DNA of 64,000 bases from Pseudomonadota bacterium (GTDB taxonomy: Bacteria > Bdellovibrionota > Bacteriovoracia > Bacteriovoracales > Bacteriovoracaceae): contig JAIYDL010000021.1 in the NCBI GenBank assembly GCA_027487515.1, positions 62,001 through 126,000 of the forward strand, given 5' to 3'. The notes beneath the pieces are model-generated. The model did no database searches and had not been told where the DNA came from. It saw only the letters and a program-made list of their open reading frames with translations. Every line of letters begins with the position of its first letter. Positions within the stretch are counted from its first letter, which is position 1. This document shows, piece by piece, positions 36,394 to 44,299 of the stretch. A program made the position numbers and the translations under genes.

Positions 36394-37536
36394 TCAACTA
36401 AAGAGTCTCTGAGTCTCCTGAGACACTTCAGCTTCTAGCTGATCGGCAAATTGTGCAGCTCGTTCGACGAGCGATCGTCGAAGATCTTCGTCGGACACGA
36501 GGAGTTGGATTTTCAGGAACAGTTCGCTCGCGTGGTGCGGGAGATAGGTCAGTCCCGTAGCACCGGGGATCACAAGTTCCGCTGCTCCTCCGAGCGCCGT
36601 GCTGATGACCGGAACGCCGCTCTTCATCGCTTCCACCAGGACTCGCCCGAAGGGCTCCGGGGAAATGGATGAATGGATCAGAAGATCGATGCGCTGAAAG
36701 ATCTCCCGGGGATTCAGCCCGCTCTCGATTTTGACGAAGTCGAGTTTGAATTCCGTGATCCAGCGTCGCAGCTCGGTTTCGTAAGAGCGGTGCTCGCCAT
36801 CCGTCAGGTAGAGAGAAGAACCGTAGAACACGACCTCTTCGACGCCGAGGAGCTTGAGCTCGGACCGGTAAAGTGCCAGCACCTGAAGCACCTCATGGAG
36901 TCCCTTCCAGGGAGCGATCATCGCAACCACCCCGATCCGATGGATCTTCCCTCCCTGCCGTCGAGGGAGCTCCCCCGGGAGGTTGTAGATGGTTTTTATG
37001 CGATCACGCTCGAAGAACGGGGCCAGGGCCGATTTCACGGCCTTCGAATTCGCGATCAGCGTGAAGTCACGACGACTCTCATGGGAACGCCAAAAAATTC
37101 GTTGGATCAGACCAAAGAACCGGGCCGAGGGGAAATCACGGAAATGCCAAAAGATCGGTCTGCGGTCACCGAAGACCCGCAGGAGAAGCGGGACCAGCGC
37201 CGCCTTATTCCCGTTCACGTAGAACGCATCGAAGTGGTGAAACTGCCGCCGCAGGTGCCAGATCCAAAGCGGTGCTGCGAGAAGGGCCAGGAGCAGAGGC
37301 CCCGGATTCAATCCCCCACTCCGAGAAATCTTGTAGAGCCCCAGCGGGTAAAAGAAACTTTCCCCCGGGGCCCCGAGACGCTTGGTTAAGAACGCACACA
37401 GCTCTTCCTTCTTCGAGGGGAGCTCCGGATAGAAGATCGTCAATTCGTGATGCTCCCGCTGGAGGCGCAGCTGCTCGATCACACTCCGCTCTGCGCCCCC
37501 GAGCTGATTGGTGTTGAGCAGGACGGCCAGTTTCAC
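36394..37536 (-). CDS. Glycosyltransferase family 4
   Basis: A 380-residue GT-B enzyme that starts with GTG (37536). The GTGA overlaps the stop of the upstream glycosyltransferase. KLAVLLNTNQLGGAERSV has the GGAER loop; the donor domain has VVAMIAPWKGLHEVL and EPFGRVLVEAMKSGVP (EX7E), then STALGGAAELV. It forms a two-gene operon with the gene at 37533-38531, driven from the promoter near 38551. A 51-base gap separates it from the kinase-like operon. Confidence 0.88.
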   Translation of the reverse strand: MKLAVLLNTNQLGGAERSVIEQLRLQREHHELTIFYPELPSKKEELCAFLTKRLGAPGESFFYPLGLYKISRSGGLNPGPLLLALLAAPLWIWHLRRQFHHFDAFYVNGNKAALVPLLLRVFGDRRPIFWHFRDFPSARFFGLIQRIFWRSHESRRDFTLIANSKAVKSALAPFFERDRIKTIYNLPGELPRRQGGKIHRIGVVAMIAPWKGLHEVLQVLALYRSELKLLGVEEVVFYGSSLYLTDGEHRSYETELRRWITEFKLDFVKIESGLNPREIFQRIDLLIHSSISPEPFGRVLVEAMKSGVPVISTALGGAAELVIPGATGLTYLPHHASELFLKIQLLVSDEDLRRSLVERAAQFADQLEAEVSQETQRLFS

Positions 37537-38531
37537 AGGATCGCCTGGAAGAGGCGCTTCCAGTTGTCAAGGCCGTGGGACGTCACCGTGTGCTCGAAGC
37601 ATCGAGTTGCGACGCGAGCGTAGGCCTCGTTTGAGAGCGCGCTCCAGAGGTGCCCGATGCTCCCTGCGGTGGTGTCTGGCATGACCCACCCAGTCTGCCC
37701 ATGGTGCACAGACTCCGGAAGACCTCCGGTGTTAAGAACGATGCTTGGAGTTCCGAGGCAGCCGGCCTCTTGAACGATCTGCCCAAACCCCTCGAAGAAA
37801 CCGCGGTGGGAATGATCCAGGGAGAGGAGAAGATTGAAGTGCGCGCTCTTCAGGAGCCGATCCCTCTCCGCGTTGTCCGGATTCACGTGGGAGTGGATCG
37901 TAATCGACGGTGAAGAAAACACCTTATCCGTCACGGTGATGAGTTCGACCTTTCGGCCGGAGCGCCGCTGAATCTCTTCGCAGACATCGATCACTCCGCG
38001 AAAGTTCTTGTGGGGTACGTCCCGAGCGACGCAGATGAACCGGAGGGGGTCCTGCTGAAAGTCTTTCCGGCAAAGGACCTGGTGGGCGGTCTCCACGCAC
38101 ATGGGAACGACCATGTCCCGAGAGTAATCTGCGTGGAACCCCTGGCGCTGAAGAGTCCGAAGGGTAAACTCTGAGATGAAGATGTTCTTGTGCGCACTTT
38201 CGACTCTCCGGAGGCTGTGGCGCCGGAGCGCACGCTTCACGAGACGCTTCATGATGTTCGGTGAGTAGAATAAGATCTCCGCGCCATTGACGAAGTTAAT
38301 CACCCGCGGATGCGCCGCCGGCATGTGCATGTGAAACCCAGAATGGATGTTCAAAACCTGCGCAAAGCTCTGGAGTTTTTTCGTCGGGAATGTTGCAATT
38401 TCCCGCACGGACTTCCAATGAAAAAGTTCGAACTCGACTCCCAGGGCCCGGAGAACTTTTTCTACGTTCAAGGTGTGTGTGGTAAGGCCGCCCCACTTCG
38501 GCGGATAGTCGGGAGTGGTCAGTAAGAGCAA
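37533..38531 (-). CDS. Glycosyltransferase family 4 (TTG start)
   Basis: A 332-residue GT-B enzyme. The start is TTG at 38531, supported by AAGGAG 5 bases upstream. The opening LLLTTPDYPPKWGGLTTHT is typical; FICVARDVPHKNFRGVI and EGFGQIVQEAGCLGTP (EX7E) form the donor site. It is short for the family but both domains are present. It is the first gene of a two-gene operon with its own promoter. Confidence 0.85.
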   Translation of the reverse strand: MLLLTTPDYPPKWGGLTTHTLNVEKVLRALGVEFELFHWKSVREIATFPTKKLQSFAQVLNIHSGFHMHMPAAHPRVINFVNGAEILFYSPNIMKRLVKRALRRHSLRRVESAHKNIFISEFTLRTLQRQGFHADYSRDMVVPMCVETAHQVLCRKDFQQDPLRFICVARDVPHKNFRGVIDVCEEIQRRSGRKVELITVTDKVFSSPSITIHSHVNPDNAERDRLLKSAHFNLLLSLDHSHRGFFEGFGQIVQEAGCLGTPSIVLNTGGLPESVHHGQTGWVMPDTTAGSIGHLWSALSNEAYARVATRCFEHTVTSHGLDNWKRLFQAIL

Positions 38532-38550
38532 GAGATCTCCTTATGGAAGC

Positions 38551-38578
38551 ATTATTCCACAAGAATTAACCCCGTCAA
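38551..38578 (-). promoter_or_regulatory. Sigma-70-like promoter of the two-gene glycosyltransferase operon
   Basis: On the minus strand, TTGACG (38578-38573), a 16-base spacer and AATAAT (38556-38551) lie 20 bases before the AAGGAG-TTG start at 38531. Each hexamer matches the consensus at five of six positions. Confidence 0.55.
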
Positions 38579-38582
38579 GGAA

Positions 38583-39800
38583 CTATCGGCGGAACTGCTT
38601 GGCGCCCTTTTCGAGGAGAGATTTGAGTCGGCGCTGATAAAGGTCGTCCACGTCATCGGTGGTCACCTTCTTGAGAGCGCCGTCATGGTTCTCCTCCGCC
38701 CTGGCGGGAGCGATCGCCGCCACCTCAGGAATTTTGTCGACTGGAACGAGAGGAAGAACAGGGAGCGCCTCGCTCCTCGGTGTGAAGTCCTTCTTAGTCT
38801 CTCTCTCCTCTTCCTCAACCTTGCCTGGCTGCTTGTAGCCTTTGCCATCCAGGTACCAGGGAGTTTCGGAGGAGGGAGCTTGGGCCGTCGGTTGCGGAGC
38901 CGCTCCGACTTCTACGGGCCAGAGACTGAGCACCGTCTTTCCGACGGGGGTCGCAGTCTGCGCAGGAGAATTGTGGTGAACGTAGATCGAGGGGCTCATC
39001 GTTCGGAATCGTGAGAACTGGACTTCTCCTCCGATGACGTAGCCCAGAGTCATCTCCTCCGAGCGAAACACCCAGACCCTTTCCTCGACGAGAAACACTG
39101 GTTTCTGTGAGCCCCAAAAAAACCACGCTCCCCTCGGGGGAAGTTCCGCGGCCTCCGGTCTCGTCGAAGAGAGCTTCCACTGCCCTTTTAATCCGGCATC
39201 GATCCAGTCTGCGGCCTCCGCGGCGGGCCCCTTCAAGCGGACGCACCAACTGTTTTGCACTCTCTTCACGTCGCCCGCATCCCCGATGGTCCAGATGTCT
39301 TCGGGAAAAGAAATCCCGGGCTCCCAGATGACCTCGCCGTGAGAAGGCCCTTGCACCTCACGCGGGCCAGGGCCTAGAGAAGTTTCAAGGCCCCGGGCCA
39401 GGACCTGGGCCCTGAGAGACTTCAGCCAAAAGTCGAGCTTCGAGCGCAGGCCTTTCGGGGAAGAGCTGACTTCGATGAAATCCGTGATCCCGAGCTTGAG
39501 CATCGCTTTATCAAAGGCGCCTCCCATCCGCGGCACAACAAGGAACTTCACACACTTTCCGCGCTTGGGATCCGCGATCACTCGATGGACCTCCGCAAGC
39601 TGGGCCAGGTCCTCTCGAGAGCTCACGGAGACGATCACGAGACACGCTTCGAGACCTTCGAGATGGGCAATCGCATCCGCGGCCGTGGCAAGGCCCGTGC
39701 TCTGGTACACGGTTCCGAGTTCGAGTGCCGCCGAAAGAGCGCGGAACGGGACACTGAAAAAGAGGGATGCGATGGGGATGGCGAGGTCTTTATGTTCCAT
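38583..39800 (-). CDS. Hypothetical protein with receiver-like N-terminus
   Basis: A 405-residue cytoplasmic protein. Residues 1-130 alternate helix and strand like a response-regulator receiver (LVIVSVSSREDLAQL, KFLVVPRMGGAFDKAMLKLGITDFIEV), but no phosphorylatable Asp of the usual kind is evident; the position after the third strand reads SVSS. The middle (about 170-300) is Trp-rich and unassigned. The last 90 residues are charged and low-complexity. No function is known to me. It lies just upstream of the two-gene glycosyltransferase operon, so a regulatory role in polysaccharide synthesis is possible. Confidence 0.6.
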   Translation of the reverse strand: MEHKDLAIPIASLFFSVPFRALSAALELGTVYQSTGLATAADAIAHLEGLEACLVIVSVSSREDLAQLAEVHRVIADPKRGKCVKFLVVPRMGGAFDKAMLKLGITDFIEVSSSPKGLRSKLDFWLKSLRAQVLARGLETSLGPGPREVQGPSHGEVIWEPGISFPEDIWTIGDAGDVKRVQNSWCVRLKGPAAEAADWIDAGLKGQWKLSSTRPEAAELPPRGAWFFWGSQKPVFLVEERVWVFRSEEMTLGYVIGGEVQFSRFRTMSPSIYVHHNSPAQTATPVGKTVLSLWPVEVGAAPQPTAQAPSSETPWYLDGKGYKQPGKVEEEERETKKDFTPRSEALPVLPLVPVDKIPEVAAIAPARAEENHDGALKKVTTDDVDDLYQRRLKSLLEKGAKQFRR

Positions 39801-39915
39801 TGATGCCGTATCGGGAAAACGCCATTTTTGGTTTACAAAAATCAGCGCTCTCCGAGGGAGAACTTCCCCGGAGCCGCCCGATCAAAGCAGTCATAAAAAA
39901 ATCTTAAGCTGAGGT

Positions 39916-40467
39916 TTACAATTTTCTGATGTCGCACACGGAGGTGTGATCATTGACCAGTCCACAGGCCTGCATGAAGGCGTAGCAGATCGTCGTTCCG
40001 ACGAAGCGAAACCCTCGCTTTTTGAGGTCTTTACTGAGCGCATCGGATTCGGCGGACCGAGTGGGAATATCTTTGAGCGTCTTCCGGTGATTCACAAGCG
40101 GCTTCCCACCGACGAACTGCCAAACGTAGGCGTCGAAGCTGCCGAACTCTTTCTGCACGGCCAGGAACGCTCGGGCATTCGAAATGGTCGATTCTATTTT
40201 CAGCCGATGCCTTACGATGCCCTCGTTTTGCATGAGCCCTGTCACTTTGTTCGGGTCAAACTTTGCGACCTTCCGTGGATCAAAACTCGCGAACGCCTTC
40301 CGGTAATTCTCTCGCTTCTTAAGAATCGTGGTCCAGGAAAGCCCGGCCTGGGCCCCCTCCAGGGTCAGGAACTCGAACAGAACGCGGTCGTCGTGCACCG
40401 GGCGTCCCCATTCGGTATCGTGGTAAACAGCATTGAGGGGGTCTTGAACCCATTCGCATCTTTTCAT
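39916..40467 (-). CDS. tag: DNA-3-methyladenine glycosylase I
   Basis: A 183-residue protein that lines up with E. coli Tag throughout: MKRCEWVQDPL, YHDTEWG, the catalytic LEGAQAGLSW (Glu37, Trp45), LKKRENYRKAF, RGFRFVGTTICYAFMQACGLVNDH. The zinc ligands Cys4, His16 and the C-terminal NDHTSVC are kept. It removes 3-methyladenine from alkylated DNA. It is a monocistronic gene unrelated to its neighbours. Confidence 0.95.
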   Translation of the reverse strand: MKRCEWVQDPLNAVYHDTEWGRPVHDDRVLFEFLTLEGAQAGLSWTTILKKRENYRKAFASFDPRKVAKFDPNKVTGLMQNEGIVRHRLKIESTISNARAFLAVQKEFGSFDAYVWQFVGGKPLVNHRKTLKDIPTRSAESDALSKDLKKRGFRFVGTTICYAFMQACGLVNDHTSVCDIRKL

Positions 40468-40514
40468 AGGGTGGGATCGGAACCGGACGAGGGCCGGTTC
40501 CGAAGAAAGTGAGA

Positions 40515-41450
40515 CTAGAAAATGTTCAGGTTCATTTGTAAAGCGATGTTCGTTACGTCATCCCGGAGGTTACTCGGAATGAACTGGATGTTGGGATACA
40601 GGAAGATATCTCGAGCAACGGAGATACCGAGACCCACCGACTGATAAACCTTGCGCTTGCGGTACGTGTCGGAAGGTTGGCCCCGGACGTTTTCGAACAC
40701 CTGCCAGCCAAGAACAGTCCGAAGATTGAAGACATCGTTGATGACATACTCGGCCTGAGGATAGATCCCGAGGAGCTGCTCAGTGAGCCCGTCTAATTTG
40801 ACGCTGTCTCGGAAATCATAGAAGAAGGCTTGGAAAGCCGCACCATAACTGAAGCCTGTTCCCGCCCAGTCTTTCATGAAGTTCTGACTCACGAGGAGCT
40901 CGGAACGAAAGCGGCTCTCGGCCAGCTGATTGTTTGTGATCAACTTACCCTGTACGTTCGTGATCGACTGAATCCCCCAAACCTTATCCAAGTGCGTGTA
41001 CTTGAGGAAAGGATCCTGGACATTGAGCTTCCGGGAGTTCTGATCGAAGGCTGCTTTCCTTGGAGAGTTGTCATCGATTTCAGAGTGAAAGGGGGTCGTC
41101 ATGAAGAGCCCGGTGCTAAACGTTAAGCTATCGAGCTTCGTGAGCCGGTACTTCACACCAACTTCACCCGAAAGGGATTGAAGTGTTTGGACGTTACCGC
41201 CGCTTACGATGTTCGGTCTCTCCGGTTCCGTGGGGTCATTCAGAGAGCCACCACTGTAGTTCCAGAAGGAGGAAATGGACCACTTCGAAAGAGATCCCTC
41301 GGAGGCGCGGAGTCTCCGGTTAGTGATGACCTGGTCGGCTTCGTCCGTTGCGGCTTCTGGAGTCGCTTGGACGGTGGCGCTCGCAGCGGTCGCCTGAGCA
41401 AAGCTATCTTGAATGAAAACCAAACTTAATACGATCAAAAAATACTTCAT
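40515..41450 (-). CDS. Outer-membrane beta-barrel protein, unknown function
   Basis: A 311-residue protein with a signal peptide (residues 1-19, ending DSFAQ). The mature part has repeated amphipathic strands rich in Tyr, Phe and Gly, and a final residue Phe (NLNIF), the signal for Bam-mediated insertion. The family is not recognised; it resembles uncharacterised barrels that report on membrane state. AAGGA lies 7 bases before the ATG, and a good promoter is seen upstream. Confidence 0.7.
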   Translation of the reverse strand: MKYFLIVLSLVFIQDSFAQATAASATVQATPEAATDEADQVITNRRLRASEGSLSKWSISSFWNYSGGSLNDPTEPERPNIVSGGNVQTLQSLSGEVGVKYRLTKLDSLTFSTGLFMTTPFHSEIDDNSPRKAAFDQNSRKLNVQDPFLKYTHLDKVWGIQSITNVQGKLITNNQLAESRFRSELLVSQNFMKDWAGTGFSYGAAFQAFFYDFRDSVKLDGLTEQLLGIYPQAEYVINDVFNLRTVLGWQVFENVRGQPSDTYRKRKVYQSVGLGISVARDIFLYPNIQFIPSNLRDDVTNIALQMNLNIF

Positions 41451-41482
41451 TAAATTTCCTTCTCTCTAGAGGTTCATAGAAG

Positions 41483-41511
41483 AGTGTATTGATTTAAAGA
41501 TCACGTGTTAA
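41483..41511 (-). promoter_or_regulatory. Sigma-70-like promoter of the beta-barrel gene
   Basis: On the minus strand, TTAACA (41511-41506), a 17-base spacer and TACACT (41488-41483) lie 33 bases before the ATG at 41450. A standard leader with AAGGA follows. Confidence 0.45.
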
Positions 41512-41614
41512 CTGCATGACATAATTGGTAAGAAAAAATCAACAGTCCCGAGCAAACTGTCACCAGTTGAACACAATGGCTGATTCCTGTTGTCGGACTT
41601 CGGGCGAAAGTTTT

Positions 41615-42229
41615 TTACCTATGGGATTCGAACTTCAAACGGCGGTAGACCAGGGTGCGGTTGAACGCCGGCATTTCATAATCACACACAAGCTCGAAGC
41701 CGTTCTTGAGCATGTTGGAGTTCACATCCTCAAAGTTTCTAATCCCGCTCAACGGGTCGACCGCCTTTAGCGACAGATCAAATTCTTCGGTGGTGGGAGA
41801 ACTAAACCCGCCCCCGTATTTAAACGGTCCGTAAAACACCGCGCGAGATCCCTCTCGTAGGCGATGCCCCAGAAGTTTCATGAAGGCCTTGCAGTCCTTC
41901 CAATGCATGACGTGCAAAGTATCGGCGGAGAAAACCACATCGAACTTCACCTTCGGGAAATCATCTTTTTTTATATCAAGCTTGCGCGGGACCTGGATGC
42001 TCGGGATCCTCGCCTCTTTAAACCGCTGGCCCATGCCCGGAATCTGAACGGCCAGATCCGTCGGATGCCATTCCATGAAAGGAAAAAACGGCGCGAATGA
42101 GACCGCGTGCTGGCCCGTGCCTGCGCCGATTTCCAAAAGCCTCCGGTCCGAGGGAAGAATGACATCCTGGAGGACCGCGAGGATCGGCCCTTTGTTCTCT
42201 TCGCAAGTTTCGGAGAAGGATTTAGTCAT
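41615..42229 (-). CDS. DUF938-family SAM-dependent methyltransferase
   Basis: The start is placed at ATG 42229 (MTKSFSETCEENKGPIL): it overlaps the upstream stop by 4 bases and has GAGG 7 bases before it. The 204-residue product has motif I LLEIGAGTGQHAVSFAPFFP and the DUF938 segments WHPTDL, FSADTLHVMHW and YGPFKYGG. The family is found widely as a soluble class I methyltransferase; its substrate is not established. It forms an operon with the small coiled-coil protein at 42226-42450. Confidence 0.85.
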   Translation of the reverse strand: MTKSFSETCEENKGPILAVLQDVILPSDRRLLEIGAGTGQHAVSFAPFFPFMEWHPTDLAVQIPGMGQRFKEARIPSIQVPRKLDIKKDDFPKVKFDVVFSADTLHVMHWKDCKAFMKLLGHRLREGSRAVFYGPFKYGGGFSSPTTEEFDLSLKAVDPLSGIRNFEDVNSNMLKNGFELVCDYEMPAFNRTLVYRRLKFESHR

Positions 42230-42450
42230 CTCCCCGCCTCGAGGATGTTCTTCAGACGAAGGTCTTTGATGTCGATGTAGACCTGATTGGTTCGGAGTGA
42301 GTTCACCCGCCACTTTTCACGGTCCTCTGGGGTGAGACCACTTTTCCGAGCTGCAAAGGCTTTGTGCTCTGCTTTGAGCACCACTAATTCTTTTTTTAGA
42401 GATTCGAGTTTCAACTTGTCCTCAGCGCTGAGGTACTCTCCGTCTTCCAT
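42226..42450 (-). CDS. Small charged coiled-coil protein
   Basis: 74 residues from ATG 42450, chosen because AGGA lies 6 bases upstream; the frame is open 15 bases further. It is mostly one charged helix (SAEDKLKLESLKKELVVLKAEH) followed by a second (LRTNQVYIDIKDLRLKNIL). No membrane segment or catalytic motif is present. It shares an ATGA overlap with the DUF938 methyltransferase. Function unknown. Confidence 0.6.
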   Translation of the reverse strand: MEDGEYLSAEDKLKLESLKKELVVLKAEHKAFAARKSGLTPEDREKWRVNSLRTNQVYIDIKDLRLKNILEAGR

Positions 42451-42557
42451 CGTTGGTCCTTCCACGGCGGGTAAAAATCTAAATCGAGTTGCTGGTTTGA
42501 GCTCTTCAGGTTCCGCTCAGTCCAACCACTGAAGGCCCCATCTCTGAGGCCCTGAGA

Positions 42558-42677
42558 TCAGTTGTAGTCTTTTTTAGTTTTCGCTTTCTCTTTCTTCTTA
42601 TCCTTCTTCTCTTTTGTTGTGAGCTTAGGCTTACCCTTCGCTTTTCCTTTGTCCTGTCCACCTTCTCCGCGTGCCAT
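42558..42677 (-). CDS. 39-residue Lys-rich small protein
   Basis: A short frame from ATG 42677 to TGA 42558 encodes MARGEGGQDKGKAKGKPK and then an almost pure Lys/Glu/Thr stretch ending KKDYN; about 40 % of residues are Lys. AGGAG lies 6 bases before the ATG. A promoter can be read upstream (TTTACC, 18-base spacer, TAAAAT at 42706-42701). The composition suggests a nucleic-acid-binding or intrinsically disordered protein. I do not recognise a family. Confidence 0.55.
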   Translation of the reverse strand: MARGEGGQDKGKAKGKPKLTTKEKKDKKKEKAKTKKDYN

Positions 42678-42846
42678 GGTCTACTCCTTCGAACGTTATG
42701 ATTTTAGAGTCTACCACAAAAAACGGTAAAGCCCCGATTTTACAACAACGCAAAGCAAAATCATGAATCTTTAGGCCAAACAAAACTTTTGCGGGCTATC
42801 GGACATCTTCTGGGAGTGATACCAGAAAAGAAAAAGGGTCTAAACT

Positions 42847-43776
42847 ATGAAAATCCTCGCACTCCTCTTGCTCTTCGTTGGCACCGTAGCCGCCTCTGAA
42901 CCACAGGGTGGATCTCTACTCAACCGAGACGCCCAAGTCACTGGTTTCGGACGTGTTCGCTACCGAGCTCCTCTGGAGGGTTCTTCAGGCAGCCCGATTG
43001 TCTTAGTCCATGGGATCTACGGTGGCGCTAGCCATCGCACCTACCGGAAGCTCCTCCCGCTCCTCGACCAAGCGGGAAAAAGAGTTTACCTCCTCGACCT
43101 CCCTGGGGCCGGAGAAAGCGACAAACCGAGGCGCTTCTACACGATCGCAGACCTCGACCGATTTTTAGAGAATTTTCTCGCTGAGGTTATCCAAGAGCGA
43201 GCGACGGTCGTGGCAGAGTCTCTCGCAGGAACCGCATCCCTGAAAGTGTCTTCGACCCGACCGGATCTCATCCGTCGGCTGGTCCTCTTATCACCCACCG
43301 GGGTCAACAGCCTCGCGACACCCCCGTCTCAACGGGAGTTAAGACTGTTTGAGCGCCTCTCGACTGACGACGCGGCCCTTCGGGCGTTCTATGAAGGCCT
43401 TTTGACTGATAACTCGCTGCGCTTTTTTTTGAAGTTCGGGTTCTTTGATGATGGCCTTATCGACGAGAACTTACTGAGTGACTTCCGAGTGCTGAGACCC
43501 AACGCCGACCAACGGTTTCTCACGCTCTCCTTTGTCTCTGGGCAAATCTACCGCTCGTTCGAAGACTCGTCTCGAGATGTGTTTATTCCGGTCCTCGGAA
43601 TCTTCGGCGCTGAGTATGAAAACTTCCAGGAAACAAAGCCGAGCACGGCCGCGGACTTCAGGGCCATCCGCCCACAGTTTGACTACGTCGAGATTCCGAA
43701 GAGTGGGAGTTCGGTGCAGCGAGAGAAACCCGAAGCGGTCGCCCGCGAGATCCTAATCTTCCACGAAGAAGATTAG
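42847..43776 (+). CDS. Exported alpha/beta-hydrolase-like protein with incomplete triad
   Basis: A 309-residue protein with a signal peptide (residues 1-16, ending TVAAS). The alpha/beta-hydrolase core is clear: VLVHGIYGGASHR (oxyanion region), LLDLPGAGESDKP, and the nucleophile elbow VVAESLAGTAS with Ser125. The catalytic His normally found in a GHxxxxE-P context is replaced: the position reads SGSSVQREKPE (about 287-295). The Asp position reads FGAEYENF. A hydrolase with unusual residues or a non-catalytic periplasmic protein is likely. Monocistronic; an AAAGGG site precedes it. Confidence 0.75.
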   Translation: MKILALLLLFVGTVAASEPQGGSLLNRDAQVTGFGRVRYRAPLEGSSGSPIVLVHGIYGGASHRTYRKLLPLLDQAGKRVYLLDLPGAGESDKPRRFYTIADLDRFLENFLAEVIQERATVVAESLAGTASLKVSSTRPDLIRRLVLLSPTGVNSLATPPSQRELRLFERLSTDDAALRAFYEGLLTDNSLRFFLKFGFFDDGLIDENLLSDFRVLRPNADQRFLTLSFVSGQIYRSFEDSSRDVFIPVLGIFGAEYENFQETKPSTAADFRAIRPQFDYVEIPKSGSSVQREKPEAVAREILIFHEED

Positions 43777-43823
43777 GCACCGAAACGACTTTGAGCTGCG
43801 CTTGTTGGAAATGACCACCTACC

Positions 43824-44285
43824 CTACTGGTAGACTCTGGTCGTTTTCATCACGGATGGCCAGTTGAGCTGAGCTTTTTTAATCAGGGCGTCACGGTCCC
43901 GTCGCCACTTCTTTTGCACCCCAAGATCGTAGTTAAAGTAGAGTTGACCATCGACCACTGTGTAGGCCTCTGGCTCCGTCTTCGCCTTGTACTCTCCGGC
44001 CGTGCCGAAGGCACAGAACCCGTTGAACTGCGGGCTAAGCTTTTCAGGAGATGCAAGGAATCGCTCTCGATGAGCTTCCGAGGTGAAAAGGAAAATGGAG
44101 CCTTTAAACGTGGCCTGGATCGATGGGATCCCTTGGCGAGGACCACTTCCGTCAAAGAACGTGATCGGATCGATCCCCCCAAGTGCAAGCCCATTCCGTT
44201 CAAAGAAATCGCCAGCGGCAACCGCTCCAGAAAACACAAAACTCAGGACGACGAACAGTTTCCTTGGTATCTCCTCTAAGATCAT
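43824..44285 (-). CDS. Secreted YHS-domain protein (copy 1)
   Basis: A 153-residue protein with an N-terminal signal segment (ending VAAGD) and one YHS domain of the exported type. The pattern GLALGGIDPITFF, FLFTSEAHRERFLASPEKLSPQFNGFCAFGTA and VDGQLYFNY is diagnostic. YHS domains are often linked to metal binding or redox; exported versions have no firm function. It is the last gene of the msrB-msrA-DedA/ATP-grasp operon (14 bases after the fusion gene). A paralogue starts the divergent operon at 47241. Confidence 0.8.
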   Translation of the reverse strand: MILEEIPRKLFVVLSFVFSGAVAAGDFFERNGLALGGIDPITFFDGSGPRQGIPSIQATFKGSIFLFTSEAHRERFLASPEKLSPQFNGFCAFGTAGEYKAKTEPEAYTVVDGQLYFNYDLGVQKKWRRDRDALIKKAQLNWPSVMKTTRVYQ

Positions 44286-44299
44286 TCAGCGTTGCTCAG

